From contig NZ_CAKSNX010000001.1 of assembly GCF_934476685.1 (NCBI RefSeq), positions 506,655 to 570,654 on the forward strand: a stretch of DNA of 64,000 nt, read 5' to 3'. The stretch comes from an uncultured Ruminococcus sp. (GTDB lineage: Bacteria > Bacillota > Clostridia > Oscillospirales > Ruminococcaceae). Position numbers and translations under genes: made by a program. Shown piece by piece: positions 31,719 through 39,598 of the stretch (position 1 is the first letter of the stretch; each line of letters opens with the position of its first letter). Below the pieces are notes generated by a model. That model was not told where the DNA came from and did not search any database. It was given only the letters and a program-made list of their open reading frames with translations.

Positions 31719-34448
31719 TTATTGATCCTGTGCTTCGGCATTTGCTCCGCAGCAGTTCTTGTACTTCTTGCCGCTTCCGCATGGGCAGAGATCGTTTCTG
31801 CCTACCTTGTTTGCCTTTCTTACAGTCATATTGTGATGCTCTGCCGGCTGGAGAACATTTTCTCTCTTTGGTGCAGCAGCAGTCTTTCTTACCTGTATAG
31901 TGAACAGCATTCTTACAGTATCTTCACGGATAGATTCGATCATAGCGTCGAACATATCCATACCTTCCATACGATACTCAACGACAGGGTTCTTCTGACC
32001 GTATGAACGCAGACCAATACCCTTCTTAAGCTCTTCCATATCGTCGATGTGATCCATCCACTTTGTATCAACGACCTTGAGCAGGCATACTCTTTCGATC
32101 TCGTGAAGAAGCTCTGTTCCGAGATCCTCTTCTCTCATATCGTAGAATTTGAGCGCTCTGTCTGTAAGCGTCTTCTGGATATCTTCCTTAGTCAGCTCGT
32201 CAAGCTCCTGCGGAGTATAGTTGAAGTCGTCCTCAACTGTGATAAGTCCCATAAGTCTTTCTTTAAGACCAGCAAGGTTCCAGTCGTCCTGAATATCTCC
32301 CATAATGTACATATTTACGGAGTCAGTAACGAAATCCTTTATCATATCAATGATATAGTCGTGGAGATCTTCGCCGTCGAGAACCTTCTGTCTTTGGCTG
32401 TAAATGATCTCACGCTGAGTGTTCATAACGTCGTCGTAGTTAAGGACATTCTTTCTGATATTGAAGTTTCTGCCCTCTATCTTCTTCTGTGAAGATTCGA
32501 TAACATTAGAAAGCATCTTTGACTGGATAGGAGTGTTCTCGTCAACATTGAGTGTATCCATCATTCCTGTGATCCTGTCGCCGCCGAAGATCCTCATAAG
32601 ATCGTCTTCCAGTGAGAGGAAGAATGTGCTTTCTCCCGGATCGCCCTGACGTCCTGAACGTCCTCTGAGCTGGTTGTCGATACGTCTTGACTCATGTCTT
32701 TCAGTACCGATTATATAAAGACCGCCTGCGGCTCTTACCTCGTCAGCCTTTTCCTTTATCTCATCTGAGAACTTCTTGTAAAGCTCTCTGTATCTTGCTC
32801 TTGCAGTAAGTATCTCTTCATCATCGGTATTTGAGAAGCTTGCAGCCTCGATAGCCTGAGCCTCTGTGTATCCCTCTTTCTGAAGCTGTGCAAGTGACAT
32901 ATACTCAGCGTTACCGCCCAGCATGATATCCGTACCACGTCCTGCCATGTTGGTAGCGATGGTAACAGCACCGAACTTACCAGCCTGCGCAACGATCATA
33001 GCCTCTCGGTCATGATACTTTGCGTTGAGGACTTCGTGCTTTACGCCCTTGTTTTTCAGCAGTCTTGAAAGGTACTCTGACTTGTCGATAGAAACCGTAC
33101 CGACCAGTACAGGCTGTCCCTTCTTGTGGCATTCGATTATCTGATCTATAACAGCGTTGAACTTGCCCTTTTCGGTCTTGTATACAACGTCCGGATGATC
33201 TATTCTGATAACAGGCTTGTTTGTCGGCACTTCGATAACGTCCAGCTTGTATATCTCTCTGAACTCGTCCTCTTCCGTGAGGGCAGTACCGGTCATACCA
33301 GAAAGCTTTGAATAAAGTCTGAAGTAGTTCTGATATGTGATAGTAGCGATAGTCTTTGACTCTCTCTTTACCTCAACGCCTTCCTTAGCCTCGATAGCCT
33401 GATGAAGTCCGTCGTTGAAACGTCTGCCGTCCATAACACGTCCTGTGAACTCGTCAACGATAAGCACTTCGCCGTCCTTGACGATATAGTCAACGCCGTT
33501 TTTCATAACGCCGTTAGCCTTTATAGCCTGATTGATATGGTGAGCAAGAGTCATATTGTCAGCGTCCATAAGGTTGATGACATTGAAAGCCTTTTCAGCC
33601 TTTTTTACGCCGCTCTTTGTAAGTGTGGCAGTTTTAGCCTTTTCGTCTATGATATAATCTCCGTCCAGCAGGTCGTTGTCAGCCTTATCGTCCATTTCAA
33701 CGACAGTAACGGATTTAAGTGTCTTGGCAAATCTGTCGGCAAGGGTATAAAGCTTTGTTGACTTATCTCCCTGACCTGAAATGATAAGCGGAGTTCTTGC
33801 CTCATCTATAAGGATAGAGTCCACCTCGTCCACGATAGCGAAAGCGTGTTCTCTCTGTACCTTATCCTTTTTATAAATGACCATGTTGTCACGGAGGTAG
33901 TCGAAACCGAACTCGTTATTTGTACCGTAAGTGATATCAGCGTTGTAAGCGGCTCTCTTCTGCTCTTTGTTCATACCGGAGAGTACGCAGCCGATAGAAG
34001 TATTAAGGAAGTGGAACACCTTGCCCATTTCCTCGGACTGGAATTTAGCCAGATAGTCGTTTACTGTAACAACGTGAACGCCTTTTCCTGTAAGAGAGTT
34101 TGAGTATGCAGCCAGACACGCAACAAGAGTTTTACCTTCACCTGTTTTCATTTCAGCGATACGTCCCTGATGAAGAACGATAGCACCGATTATCTGTACA
34201 GGGTAAGGCTTCTTGCCGAGGACTCTGAAAGCAGCCTCTCTGCACACAGCTAGAGCCTCAGGCAGAACATCGTCTACGCTTGAAAGCTCATCAAGCTTAC
34301 TTCTGAGGACAGCAGTCTGCTCGCCCAGTTCCTTATCGGACATAGCAGAATATTTTTCCTCCAGATCAAGAACCTTATTCTTTATCGGTTCTATCTTAGC
34401 AAGTTCTTTTTTAGAATAGTTGCCGAAAATTTTGTCAAGTAATCCCAT
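31719..34448 (-). CDS. secA: SecA preprotein translocase ATPase
   Basis: Drives secretory proteins through SecYEG. The full 909-aa chain is visible: NBD1 with Walker A MKTGEGKT (~101-108), DEAD-type VDEVDSILIDEART, the preprotein cross-linking domain, NBD2 with NMAGRGTDIMLGGNA and GLYIIGTERHESRRIDNQLRGRSGRQGD, the helical scaffold and wing domains, and a C-terminal zinc-binding SEC-C motif NDLCPCGSGKKYKNCCG. RBS AAAGGTGG lies before the ATG. Single-gene unit with its own perfect-spacing promoter and terminator. Confidence 0.98.
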   Translation of the reverse strand: MGLLDKIFGNYSKKELAKIEPIKNKVLDLEEKYSAMSDKELGEQTAVLRSKLDELSSVDDVLPEALAVCREAAFRVLGKKPYPVQIIGAIVLHQGRIAEMKTGEGKTLVACLAAYSNSLTGKGVHVVTVNDYLAKFQSEEMGKVFHFLNTSIGCVLSGMNKEQKRAAYNADITYGTNNEFGFDYLRDNMVIYKKDKVQREHAFAIVDEVDSILIDEARTPLIISGQGDKSTKLYTLADRFAKTLKSVTVVEMDDKADNDLLDGDYIIDEKAKTATLTKSGVKKAEKAFNVINLMDADNMTLAHHINQAIKANGVMKNGVDYIVKDGEVLIVDEFTGRVMDGRRFNDGLHQAIEAKEGVEVKRESKTIATITYQNYFRLYSKLSGMTGTALTEEDEFREIYKLDVIEVPTNKPVIRIDHPDVVYKTEKGKFNAVIDQIIECHKKGQPVLVGTVSIDKSEYLSRLLKNKGVKHEVLNAKYHDREAMIVAQAGKFGAVTIATNMAGRGTDIMLGGNAEYMSLAQLQKEGYTEAQAIEAASFSNTDDEEILTARARYRELYKKFSDEIKEKADEVRAAGGLYIIGTERHESRRIDNQLRGRSGRQGDPGESTFFLSLEDDLMRIFGGDRITGMMDTLNVDENTPIQSKMLSNVIESSQKKIEGRNFNIRKNVLNYDDVMNTQREIIYSQRQKVLDGEDLHDYIIDMIKDFVTDSVNMYIMGDIQDDWNLAGLKERLMGLITVEDDFNYTPQELDELTKEDIQKTLTDRALKFYDMREEDLGTELLHEIERVCLLKVVDTKWMDHIDDMEELKKGIGLRSYGQKNPVVEYRMEGMDMFDAMIESIREDTVRMLFTIQVRKTAAAPKRENVLQPAEHHNMTVRKANKVGRNDLCPCGSGKKYKNCCGANAEAQDQ

Positions 34449-34555
34449 TATCTAGCCACCTTTATTTTTTAGGAAGAAATTCAGTAAATAACTCCTTCTT
34501 TTGTTGTCATTTGTATTTTTTGACTTAATAAATTATGTATAAATACACATATTAT

Positions 34556-34584
34556 ATTATACACTATACCCACTAAAAAGTCAA
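34556..34584 (-). promoter_or_regulatory. secA promoter
   Basis: Minus strand TTGACT (34584-34579), 17-nt spacer, TATAAT (34561-34556). A leader of about 105 nt separates it from the ATG; the leader is AT-rich and no secM-like arrest ORF was recognised. Confidence 0.75.
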
Positions 34585-34592
34585 GTCCTGTG

Positions 34593-34846
34593 TCCTCGGG
34601 CGGACGGCTCTATTCGTTCCGCTCGGCAAGCTCGCTGTCGGTGGTGCGATCTTTTACTTTTGTGCTCGGAAGAGTCCTCCCGGACGGGGTAATTCAGGAC
34701 GCTCGTAAACTCGCTGTCTGCTGTCTGAATTTCTCATTTGTCCTCGGAAGAAACTGAGATATAGTTTTTACTTAACACTACTTTGCTGAGGTTTTATATC
34801 CGCTATCGAAATCCTGCGTAGGGGCGACCTTTGGTCGCCAGCTCTC
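34593..34846. repeat. Intergenic mosaic repeat, copy A
   Basis: Three modules: A1 (34593-34640, starting TCCTCGGGCGGACGG), A2 (34665-34691, 27 bp) and A3 (34699-34846, about 150 bp, ending in the palindrome GGCGACC-TTT-GGTCGCC). Each recurs in copy B at 35074-35290, but in another order. No open reading frame of interest crosses it. Confidence 0.8.
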
Positions 34847-34859
34847 CAAACAAAATTTT

Positions 34860-35040
34860 ACTAAAATTTTACCTATGCCCGCCGTCACTGCACATCTCAA
34901 TTCTATCCCAAACTAACTCAATCCCTATCCAACTTTGCATAACCAACTCCCATATAACTCAAACACTAAATACAAAACAAAGTAAAAGCACATACAAACA
35001 ATCAAATACACAAAGTAAGTTTTCGTAACGCTCAACTAAC
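34860..35040. other. Strand-skewed C/A-rich spacer between repeat copies
   Basis: From about 34890 to 35015 the plus strand is almost free of G (a handful in over 120 bases) and consists mostly of A and C with interspersed T. No gene, hairpin or known element is visible; a 65-codon frame across it looks non-coding. Confidence 0.5.
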
Positions 35041-35073
35041 GCTCTGCCTACTTTCCGAACTTCTCATTCTGTC

Positions 35074-35290
35074 CTCGGAAGAGTCCTCCCGGACGGGGTA
35101 TTACGCTACGCTCGGTCCTCGGGCGGACGGCTCTATTCGGGACGCTCGGCAAGCTCGCTGTCTGCTGTCTAAACCTCTCATTTTGCACTCGGAAGAAACC
35201 GAGATATGGCTTTTACTTAACACTACTTTGCTGAGGTCTTATATCCGCTACCAAAATCCTGCGTAGGGGCGACCTTTGGTCGCCAACTCT
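35074..35290. repeat. Intergenic mosaic repeat, copy B
   Basis: Holds the same modules as copy A in the order 2 (35074-35100, exact 27-bp match), 1 (35116-35157, first 24 bp exact) and 3 (35141-35290, about 85-90% identical by eye). It ends with the same GGCGACC-TTT-GGTCGCC palindrome. The following 230 bp up to the tRNA promoter show no gene. Confidence 0.8.
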
Positions 35291-35520
35291 ATAAACACAG
35301 CTTATCAAATGTCTTGCCATTTTTAAAATAGAACAGTACACAGAAAATATTTTTTGACACAAAACATCAAAAATCAAGCACAAACACCTTGCTTTACCAT
35401 TATAGTATGCATAAATCCAGCAAAATAGCAGATGATATGTGTATATTCCATAAGAATAATCAAAATATGCCATATAAAAATGACTTGATAAACAAAAGTA
35501 AAAAAAGCTGCAAAAAAGTA

Positions 35521-35549
35521 TTGACAAATCGGTAAATGCGGTGTATAAT
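35521..35549 (+). promoter_or_regulatory. Promoter of the tRNA-Met/tRNA-Glu unit
   Basis: Perfect TTGACA (35521-35526) and TATAAT (35544-35549) with a 17-nt spacer, 30 nt before the first tRNA. Confidence 0.85.
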
Positions 35550-35579
35550 AATATAGTCGCTGAGGGAGATACACAATAC

Positions 35580-35656
35580 GGCGGTATAGCTCAGTTGGCT
35601 AGAGCACTTGGTTCATACCCAGGGTGTCACCGGTTCAAATCCAGTTACCGCTACCA
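35580..35656 (+). tRNA. tRNA-Met(CAT), elongator type
   Basis: GGCGGTA pairs with TACCGCT (one G-T), CCA is encoded, and the anticodon stem CTTGG/CCAGG encloses TTCATAC, anticodon CAT. It lacks the GGG/CCC anticodon-stem pairs of an initiator. A lysidine-modified tRNA-Ile2 cannot be fully excluded. Confidence 0.88.
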
Positions 35657-35674
35657 TGTATCTCCCGAAAGCAC

Positions 35675-35749
35675 GGCCCGTTGGTCAAGGGGTTAAGACG
35701 ACGCCCTTTCACGGCGTAATCATGGGTTCAATTCCCGTACGGGTCACCA
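35675..35749 (+). tRNA. tRNA-Glu(TTC), integration target
   Basis: Acceptor GGCCCGT/ACGGGTC, anticodon stem ACGCC/GGCGT with loop CTTTCAC, anticodon TTC, encoded CCA. The last 19 bases reappear at 56734-56752, showing that its 3' end is the att core of the downstream elements. The gene itself stays intact. Confidence 0.93.
35731..35749 (+). repeat. att core, left end of element I (tRNA-Glu 3' end)
   Basis: ATTCCCGTACGGGTCACCA, identical to 56734-56752. Extending left, TTC precedes both with one mismatch between (A here, G there). The core contains the palindromic CCCGTACGGG. Confidence 0.88.
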
Positions 35750-35755
35750 AACCAT

Positions 35756-35797
35756 AATCCCGAAAATGACGTATCTACGTTGTTTTCGGGATTCTTT
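35756..35797 (+). terminator. Element-borne terminator just inside the left att site
   Basis: AATCCCGAAAA (35756-35766) pairs with TTTTCGGGATT (35783-35793), followed by CTTTG. Only 6 nt beyond the tRNA-Glu end, it would end tRNA transcription after integration. Element II has an equivalent at 56757. Confidence 0.75.
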
Positions 35798-35816
35798 GTT
35801 GTGTCGAAAACAGGCT

Positions 35817-35857
35817 TTGTCCGCTGCTTGTCCGCTATTGCGAATTTGTAGCGGACA
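35817..35857. repeat. Putative integrase arm-type sites, left end of element I
   Basis: TTGTCCGCT occurs at 35817 and 35828, 11 bp apart, and an inverted TAGCGGACA lies at 35849-35857. Nearly the same double repeat (20 of 21 bases) sits at the right end of the element (56592-56612). Confidence 0.55.
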
Positions 35858-35865
35858 TTCTTGTT

Positions 35866-37047
35866 TTAAGTTGTTGTATCCTGCGGAAGAAAGCTAAACG
35901 CACCGTCCATTGCCTCTGCCACTCTTGCCTGTGCATTCTGGAACATATGAGAATATACGTTCAAAGTCGTTCCTGAATTGCAATGTCCTAATGCCCCTGA
36001 AACGGTTGTCACATCAAGCCCTGCGGAAATAAGTGCCGAAGCTGCAAAGTGACGAAAGCTATGTATGCCGTAGAAAGGCAGCTCGTTCTTTTCGCAGAAC
36101 TCTTTCAGCCAGCCGTAGGGTGTCTGATTGTTCATCGGCTCACCGTTCCATTTCACAAAAAGCCTGTCACTATCCACCCACTTGTCGCCAAGGCGAAGAG
36201 CTTCCTCGTCCTGTTCGTCTTTCAACTCTTTGAGAATGCCCATGATGTAAGGTGAGATCTTCAGCACACGCTGAGAGCGTTTTGTCTTTGTGGTGTCGGT
36301 ATAGATGCCACGCTCTGCGGTGTAGTTTGATGTACGCTTAACTGTAATGATATTGTTCTCAAAATCAATATCTTTCCATTCCAGACCGAGCATCTCGCTC
36401 CTGCGAAAACCGCTGTATGCGATCAGAAAGAAAAAAGCTCTGTATTTGGTCGGTTCACCACTTATCCTTGTAAGGAGCAGTGCCATTTCCTCCTGAGAGT
36501 ATATCTGTTTTTCCTTGACCTCACCTTTCGGGATAGTCACTTTTCTGCATGGATTATCTGACAGCAAGTCCATTTTCACCGCATAGCTGAACACATCACT
36601 GATGAAACTGAGATTGTGACGAATGGTCTTAGGTGCAAGCGGCTTCCCTGTCTTTTCATTTGCACCCTCTTTGGCGAGAGAATTCACAAAGCCCTGCAGC
36701 TGTCTTGCGGTGATCTTATCCATACGCAGATGACCGATAGCCGGATAAACTCTGTGTGTCAGTTGTCTCATTCGCTCATAGGTGGTACTGCGAAGATTGA
36801 GCTTTGCGTATTCCTCAAACCATTCCTCTGCAAACTCCTGAAACTTGACAGCCGTTGTCTTGTAGCCATGTGCAACTGCTTCTTCAAAAAGCACAGCCTG
36901 TCTTTGGAGTTCCTTTTCGATCTGTCGCTTTGTCATACCCGGTTCAGGCTTCCATGTCATTGCCTGTTCCTTATGTTTTCCGTTTGTATCGTAGCCACAG
37001 CTTACCCGGATAGAATAACTGTCACCACGTTTTCTGATAGTAGCCAT
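35866..37047 (-). CDS. Tyrosine integrase of element I
   Basis: Site-specific recombinase acting at tRNA-Glu. An N-terminal arm-binding region (Arm-DNA-bind/AP2-like, ~1-60), a SAM-like core-binding domain (~70-165) and a catalytic domain with R215 in YSGFRRSEMLGLEW, K254 in DTTKTK, HSFRH (H329, R332), GH355 and the nucleophile tyrosine in LNVYSHMF (Y365). Length 393 aa. ATG with TAGGAGGT upstream. It lies 117 bp from the att core, reading toward it, the usual position. About half its residues match the integrase at 56917 by eye, consistent with both elements using the same site. Confidence 0.95.
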   Translation of the reverse strand: MATIRKRGDSYSIRVSCGYDTNGKHKEQAMTWKPEPGMTKRQIEKELQRQAVLFEEAVAHGYKTTAVKFQEFAEEWFEEYAKLNLRSTTYERMRQLTHRVYPAIGHLRMDKITARQLQGFVNSLAKEGANEKTGKPLAPKTIRHNLSFISDVFSYAVKMDLLSDNPCRKVTIPKGEVKEKQIYSQEEMALLLTRISGEPTKYRAFFFLIAYSGFRRSEMLGLEWKDIDFENNIITVKRTSNYTAERGIYTDTTKTKRSQRVLKISPYIMGILKELKDEQDEEALRLGDKWVDSDRLFVKWNGEPMNNQTPYGWLKEFCEKNELPFYGIHSFRHFAASALISAGLDVTTVSGALGHCNSGTTLNVYSHMFQNAQARVAEAMDGAFSFLPQDTTT

Positions 37048-37063
37048 AAATTACCTCCTAAAA

Positions 37064-37154
37064 TTTATGACATACCCTTGTATCGTTATTATGTTAGCGC
37101 AATATTCCGAGCTTGTCAAGAGATTTACCGTACTTTTTTGTGGTATGTCATAAA
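37064..37154 (-). promoter_or_regulatory. Integrase promoter bracketed by a 13-bp inverted repeat
   Basis: Minus-strand TTGACA (37119-37114), 17-nt spacer, TAACAT (37096-37091). The exact inverted repeat TTTATGACATACC (37064-37076) and GGTATGTCATAAA (37142-37154) flanks the promoter, 65 bp apart. It could hold a repressor by looping or be the site of the excisionase-like protein. Confidence 0.6.
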
Positions 37155-37164
37155 CTTTCTTCTT

Positions 37165-38364
37165 TTATTCTAATGTATTCTTTCTTGAAGTGCTGTTGTA
37201 TCTGAACTGCTGATAGTCGGAATTCAATCCGCAGGCAGAGATAAAAGCCTCAGCCTTTTTTAGTTTGCGTGAAAGCTCGTCCTCACGGCTGATACGCTTT
37301 GCTTCCTTGTTTAGTTTCTCACGAGTGAAAAGAGCCTTTTCCTTTTCAGCTTTCTTGTAAGTATCAAGCTCCGAGGAAACAGCCGACAACTGCTTTTTCA
37401 GCTTGTCACGCTCCTGCACTGCCGTGTCATGCTCGGATCTGAGCTTCTTGCTAGTCTTGACCATTGCCACATACTTCTTTGCCGTGTCGCTGAGCTTGTC
37501 ATAGTCCTCTTTTGTGAGAGTAACTTTCTTTCCAAACATCGACTCCTTGGCTTCAATGCTCTCGATCTCATCGAGCTTGACTTTCTTCTTTGCTGCCTTG
37601 TCAAGCTCCACACGGGCTTCGTCACGCTCAGAAAGAGCCTGCTCCTTTTCTTCATTCAGCCGCCTAATTTCGTCTTGATGCTTGCCGTACTCCTCAACCG
37701 TATAGCTGTACCCTCTGGACTTCTTCGGCTCAGAGATCTCAATACCATGAGAAGTACATATCTGGTGCAGGACTTCCCATTCCGCTAACCGCCAGCGGTT
37801 GATCGCATTTGCACCTTTGCCGTGTCCCATTTCTTCGAGAGCTTTCGCCATAGCATTTCGAGTATCAAGCCCCCTGTCGAAATGTCCGACGGGGATATAG
37901 TCGATGTGTAAATGCGGCGTAGCTTCATCTAGGTGCATCACAGCATTGAACACATAGAAATTTGGATTTCTTTCTTGAAAACTCTCCATGTATTCACGCA
38001 GGAAGGCAACAGCGATCTCCGCATCGGGAGTACCTACCCCCGTATCGTCTTTCGTGCCGATCTGCACTAAGTCCTCATAAAAGCTCTTTTGCTTGTTCGC
38101 TCCCGTGATAACGCTTGCACTCGGTTCACGGTTGAACAGGTGCTGAAAGTAGTCTGAAATCTTCCTGTCATTTCTTTTCTGACGAGCGTTATATCTTTCT
38201 ACTGCATCGCCAAAAAGCTGGTCGTAGACTTTGCCCAGTTCCTGCTGAACAAAAACGATGTTATCCGCAGTGCGTGAGCTGTCAATATTCTTGGCAGTGA
38301 AATCCCGATTGTTATGTGACAGGCTGCCTTTCCCCTGACACATCGAGATAGTCTTTGTACTCAT
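37165..38364 (-). CDS. MobV-family relaxase (Mob/Pre)
   Basis: Nicks the transfer origin and leads the strand during mobilisation. The N-terminal relaxase domain (~1-200) has the family start SMCQGKGSLSHNNRDF and the metal-binding MHLDEATPHLHIDYIP (HxDExTPHxH, motif III). The C-terminal ~200 residues are a charged coiled coil. The ATG at 38364 is chosen because AAAGGAG lies just upstream and the protein then starts in the way usual for the family; a longer open frame to 38472 passes through the likely oriT. No other transfer gene is present. Confidence 0.9.
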   Translation of the reverse strand: MSTKTISMCQGKGSLSHNNRDFTAKNIDSSRTADNIVFVQQELGKVYDQLFGDAVERYNARQKRNDRKISDYFQHLFNREPSASVITGANKQKSFYEDLVQIGTKDDTGVGTPDAEIAVAFLREYMESFQERNPNFYVFNAVMHLDEATPHLHIDYIPVGHFDRGLDTRNAMAKALEEMGHGKGANAINRWRLAEWEVLHQICTSHGIEISEPKKSRGYSYTVEEYGKHQDEIRRLNEEKEQALSERDEARVELDKAAKKKVKLDEIESIEAKESMFGKKVTLTKEDYDKLSDTAKKYVAMVKTSKKLRSEHDTAVQERDKLKKQLSAVSSELDTYKKAEKEKALFTREKLNKEAKRISREDELSRKLKKAEAFISACGLNSDYQQFRYNSTSRKNTLE

Positions 38365-38394
38365 AAAATTAGTCTCCTTTGTTTCTATATTTGA

Positions 38395-38600
38395 ACCCTC
38401 TGATGAGGGGATTGCTGACGCAAAGCCCTGACGGGCAATTGGCTTGCAACGATACGGAGATCGGCAAACCAAACGGCTCGGAGAGCCGAATTACCTGCGG
38501 AATGCCGCCGGTAACCCCAAAGCACTTTCGACAGCCTGATCGGACTATCAAAAATGCTATTGTGGCTCTGCGAGGCTATCGGCTGACAGAGCAGCCGAAA
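38395..38600. other. Candidate oriT: hairpin cluster upstream of the relaxase gene
   Basis: A non-coding stretch directly ahead of mob with short hairpins in series: CCCTC/GAGGG (near 38397), GCCC-TGAC-GGGC (near 38423), CGGCTC-GGA-GAGCCG (near 38470) and a longer CTCTG/CAGAG structure (38563-38592). MobV relaxases act on hairpins beside their gene, so an origin of transfer is likely here; I cannot place the nick. Confidence 0.45.
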
Positions 38601-38616
38601 ATGCGGTCACATTTAT

Positions 38617-39216
38617 TCAAAAGTCCGCATTACAATAGTCCGCATTACAATTTTGAAAGTTCGCTATCTCACCAACAATATTTTTCATCAAAAGCCGACC
38701 GTCTTTCTCTCCGTTTATGAACTCCTGACAGAGGTGCTCCGCATAGTCGAGATGATGCAGAGCATACCAAAAACGCTTGTCCGCAATTTCATCGGGCGAA
38801 GCAGGAGCAAGCTCTCTCCATTCACGCATCAGCCACAGGTAGCTGTTCAGCGTTCGCCAAGCGGACTTCTCCCATTCTTCATAGGCACGTTTTTCGGCGA
38901 TACGCTTCTGATATTCAGACACTTCTTTTGCAGTCGGAGATCTGCCGATCTCAATATGCAGACCAAAGTCCTCATTCAGCTTCTTGACCGCATCAATAGG
39001 CTTGTCCAAGCCGAACATTTTCTGCGTGAAGCCGATAACGTCAACGTGCGTTCCGCAGCCAAAGCAATGCAGATTATCGGGATATATTTTCGCAGAGGGA
39101 GTTCTCTCCTCGTGGAACGGACACAGGCACATTCCGCCGCGGTCAATATGTAAGCCGTACCCCTCTGCCACCGTCTTCATATCAACAGCAGACCTTGCTT
39201 GCTCGAATACCGTCAC
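38617..39216 (-). CDS. CHC2 zinc-finger (DNA primase N-terminal-like) protein
   Basis: A 199-aa protein with a primase-type zinc ribbon MCLCPFHEERTPSAKI followed by LHCFGCGTHVDVIGF (Cys/His then Cys-x2-Cys, ~29-58) but no TOPRIM catalytic domain. Such short CHC2 proteins are frequent on Clostridia mobile elements and may help priming with the DUF3987 protein encoded upstream. Its GTG start overlaps the stop of the HTH gene (GTGA), so translation is coupled. The last codons contain a perfect 15-bp in-frame tandem duplication giving CNADYCNADF. Confidence 0.82.
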   Translation of the reverse strand: MTVFEQARSAVDMKTVAEGYGLHIDRGGMCLCPFHEERTPSAKIYPDNLHCFGCGTHVDVIGFTQKMFGLDKPIDAVKKLNEDFGLHIEIGRSPTAKEVSEYQKRIAEKRAYEEWEKSAWRTLNSYLWLMREWRELAPASPDEIADKRFWYALHHLDYAEHLCQEFINGEKDGRLLMKNIVGEIANFQNCNADYCNADF

Positions 39217-39500
39217 TGCTGAAAGTAGGCAAGCAGGTCAGCCTTGTTGACAAGTATCTTTCCGTTCCTGCCCTCGCCTGTGCGGACGGACTTCACCTTG
39301 CCTTGCTTCACGAGCTGACGGACGGTGTGTTCGGAAAGTCCGCTGATGAGTGCGGCACTCTCCTTGATAGTGAGCATCTCCACCTTGTTGGCAGTCGGTG
39401 CGTTGGTTGTTTGCGGAGCGGAGTTCTCTCCGTCCTCAGTGAGCTGAATCAGAAGCTCAAGAATGTTGTCAACGATAGCTTTTTTCTGTGTAGTCGTCAT
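39213..39500 (-). CDS. Excisionase-like helix-turn-helix protein
   Basis: The 95-aa protein has a C-terminal MerR/excisionase-type winged helix (HTH_17): MLTIKESAALISGLSEHTVR, then VRTGEGRNGKILVNKADLLAYF. Such proteins direct integrase toward excision or regulate the element. The ATG at 39500 has AGAGAGG 8 nt upstream. An N-terminal extension of about 40 residues is low in complexity. The counterpart in element II is the 64-aa protein at 58317. Confidence 0.8.
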   Translation of the reverse strand: MTTTQKKAIVDNILELLIQLTEDGENSAPQTTNAPTANKVEMLTIKESAALISGLSEHTVRQLVKQGKVKSVRTGEGRNGKILVNKADLLAYFQQ

Positions 39501-39537
39501 AGTGTAAACCTCTCTCTTTCTATGGTTTGTGTTGTGA

Positions 39538-39582
39538 ACTTTCCGCATTTTCAGCACATTCAGGACAGAAAGTGCGGAAAGT
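39538..39582. repeat. 10-bp inverted repeat between HTH and DUF3987 genes
   Basis: ACTTTCCGCA (39538-39547) and TGCGGAAAGT (39573-39582) are exact inverse copies with a 25-bp spacer, upstream of the HTH gene. It may be an operator or part of an origin. Confidence 0.5.
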
Positions 39583-39598
39583 GTTGATTGTGTATGCT

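Noticed and set aside
34831..35028. 65-codon plus-strand frame in the repeat spacer
   Set aside because: Arises from the G-poor tract; composition is Thr/Asn/Ser/Gln-heavy and there is no ribosome binding site.
38622..38651. CRISPR-like repeat
   Set aside because: Two abutting copies with no spacer; a simple tandem duplication. No CRISPR array or cas gene was seen in the window.
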